A DNA stretch of 64,000 nt from Bacteroides fragilis (GTDB lineage Bacteria > Bacteroidota > Bacteroidia > Bacteroidales > Bacteroidaceae): the NCBI RefSeq assembly GCF_019583405.1, contig NZ_SZUU01000007.1, positions 210,722 to 274,721 of the forward strand, in the 5' to 3' direction. A program made the position numbers and the translations under genes. Positions 63,814 through 64,000 of the stretch are shown piece by piece; position 1 is the first letter of the stretch; every line of letters begins with the position of its first letter. Below the pieces are notes generated by a model. The model did not search any database and had not been told where the DNA came from. It was given only the letters and a program-made list of their open reading frames with translations.

Positions 63814-64000
63814 AAAAGATAGATGATTAAATTGTTTGTTAATCGATTGATTTCTCAAAACACAGGTAAGGTAAAATTAGGAAGTGGGAATCATCCCACC
63901 ACAAGAGGTTGTTTATTCATCATAGGCTTCTTGTCATTTAAAGGTTTTAATTTTTTATATTATCTCTATTATTGACTGAGTTAAAGTTCCATTAGAACTT

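Noticed and set aside
1..64000. tRNA, rRNA or phage genes
   Set aside because: No cloverleaf with CCA-type end, ribosomal RNA or capsid/tail/integrase sequence was recognised by eye; a tRNAscan or Rfam search would settle this.

Overview
This window is chromosomal DNA of a Bacteroidales bacterium, most likely Bacteroides fragilis or a close relative. Pointers are the TTTG / TAnnTTTG promoters, the SusC/SusD pair, secreted lipoproteins with N-terminal lipoboxes, and a carbamoyltransferase of the ArgF' type with a proline at position 90, which marks the succinylornithine enzyme described from B. fragilis. The species call is inference from remembered family knowledge.

1-8.4 kb (+): end of an Omp85/BamA gene, two OmpH/Skp-like periplasmic chaperones, murI, a small DUF2007 protein, proB-proA, two L,D-transpeptidases and argF'. 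8.5-13.6 kb (-): a rhodanese/NigD-like/acyltransferase operon, then ddl-rluD-PASTA. 13.8-16.6 kb: rpmH (-), efp, a glycosyltransferase and radC. 16.7-25 kb (-): lpxH, a SufT-like protein, alkaline phosphatase, ackA-pta and a three-gene secreted operon ending in a transglutaminase-like protein. 25.1-28.2 kb (+): lrgA-lrgB, a DUF2156 protein and a GNAT protein.

28.3-41.2 kb (-) is the accessory island and the most interesting part. It holds four lipoproteins of the 6-bladed beta-propeller/TolB-like type, four short NVEALA peptides with cysteine-containing tails, three differently damaged copies of a thioredoxin-like + DUF1573 lipoprotein, a ToxR-like transmembrane regulator plus a truncated soluble version of its DNA-binding domain, a membrane-anchored protein and a remnant of it, a transglutaminase-like lipoprotein, and a dead IS5-type transposase. 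Two blocks are duplicated, so the island grew by duplication and is partly decaying. One reconstruction of the unit is regulator -> short NVEALA peptide -> Trx/DUF1573 lipoprotein -> longer NVEALA peptide -> propeller lipoprotein. The first three genes overlap by a few bases in the best-preserved junctions, and an inverted repeat with 11-bp tandem repeats sits just upstream of the short-peptide promoter. I infer an envelope-located, regulator-controlled secreted-peptide system of unknown function.

41.8-58.4 kb is mostly housekeeping: cdaA, folP, a TPR histidine kinase, the acid-resistance pair gadB-glsA, an MFS transporter, murF, VanZ-like, an NSS-family transporter, a helix-hairpin-helix protein, a LolD-like ATPase, tcdA, a CPA2 antiporter and asd. 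58.4-63.8 kb (-) is a SusD-SusC nutrient-uptake pair whose partners lie outside the window.

Several intergenic regions carry long hairpins or tandem repeats. Two GC-rich ones, at 5.3 kb and 41.4 kb, both have an exact 22-nt period.
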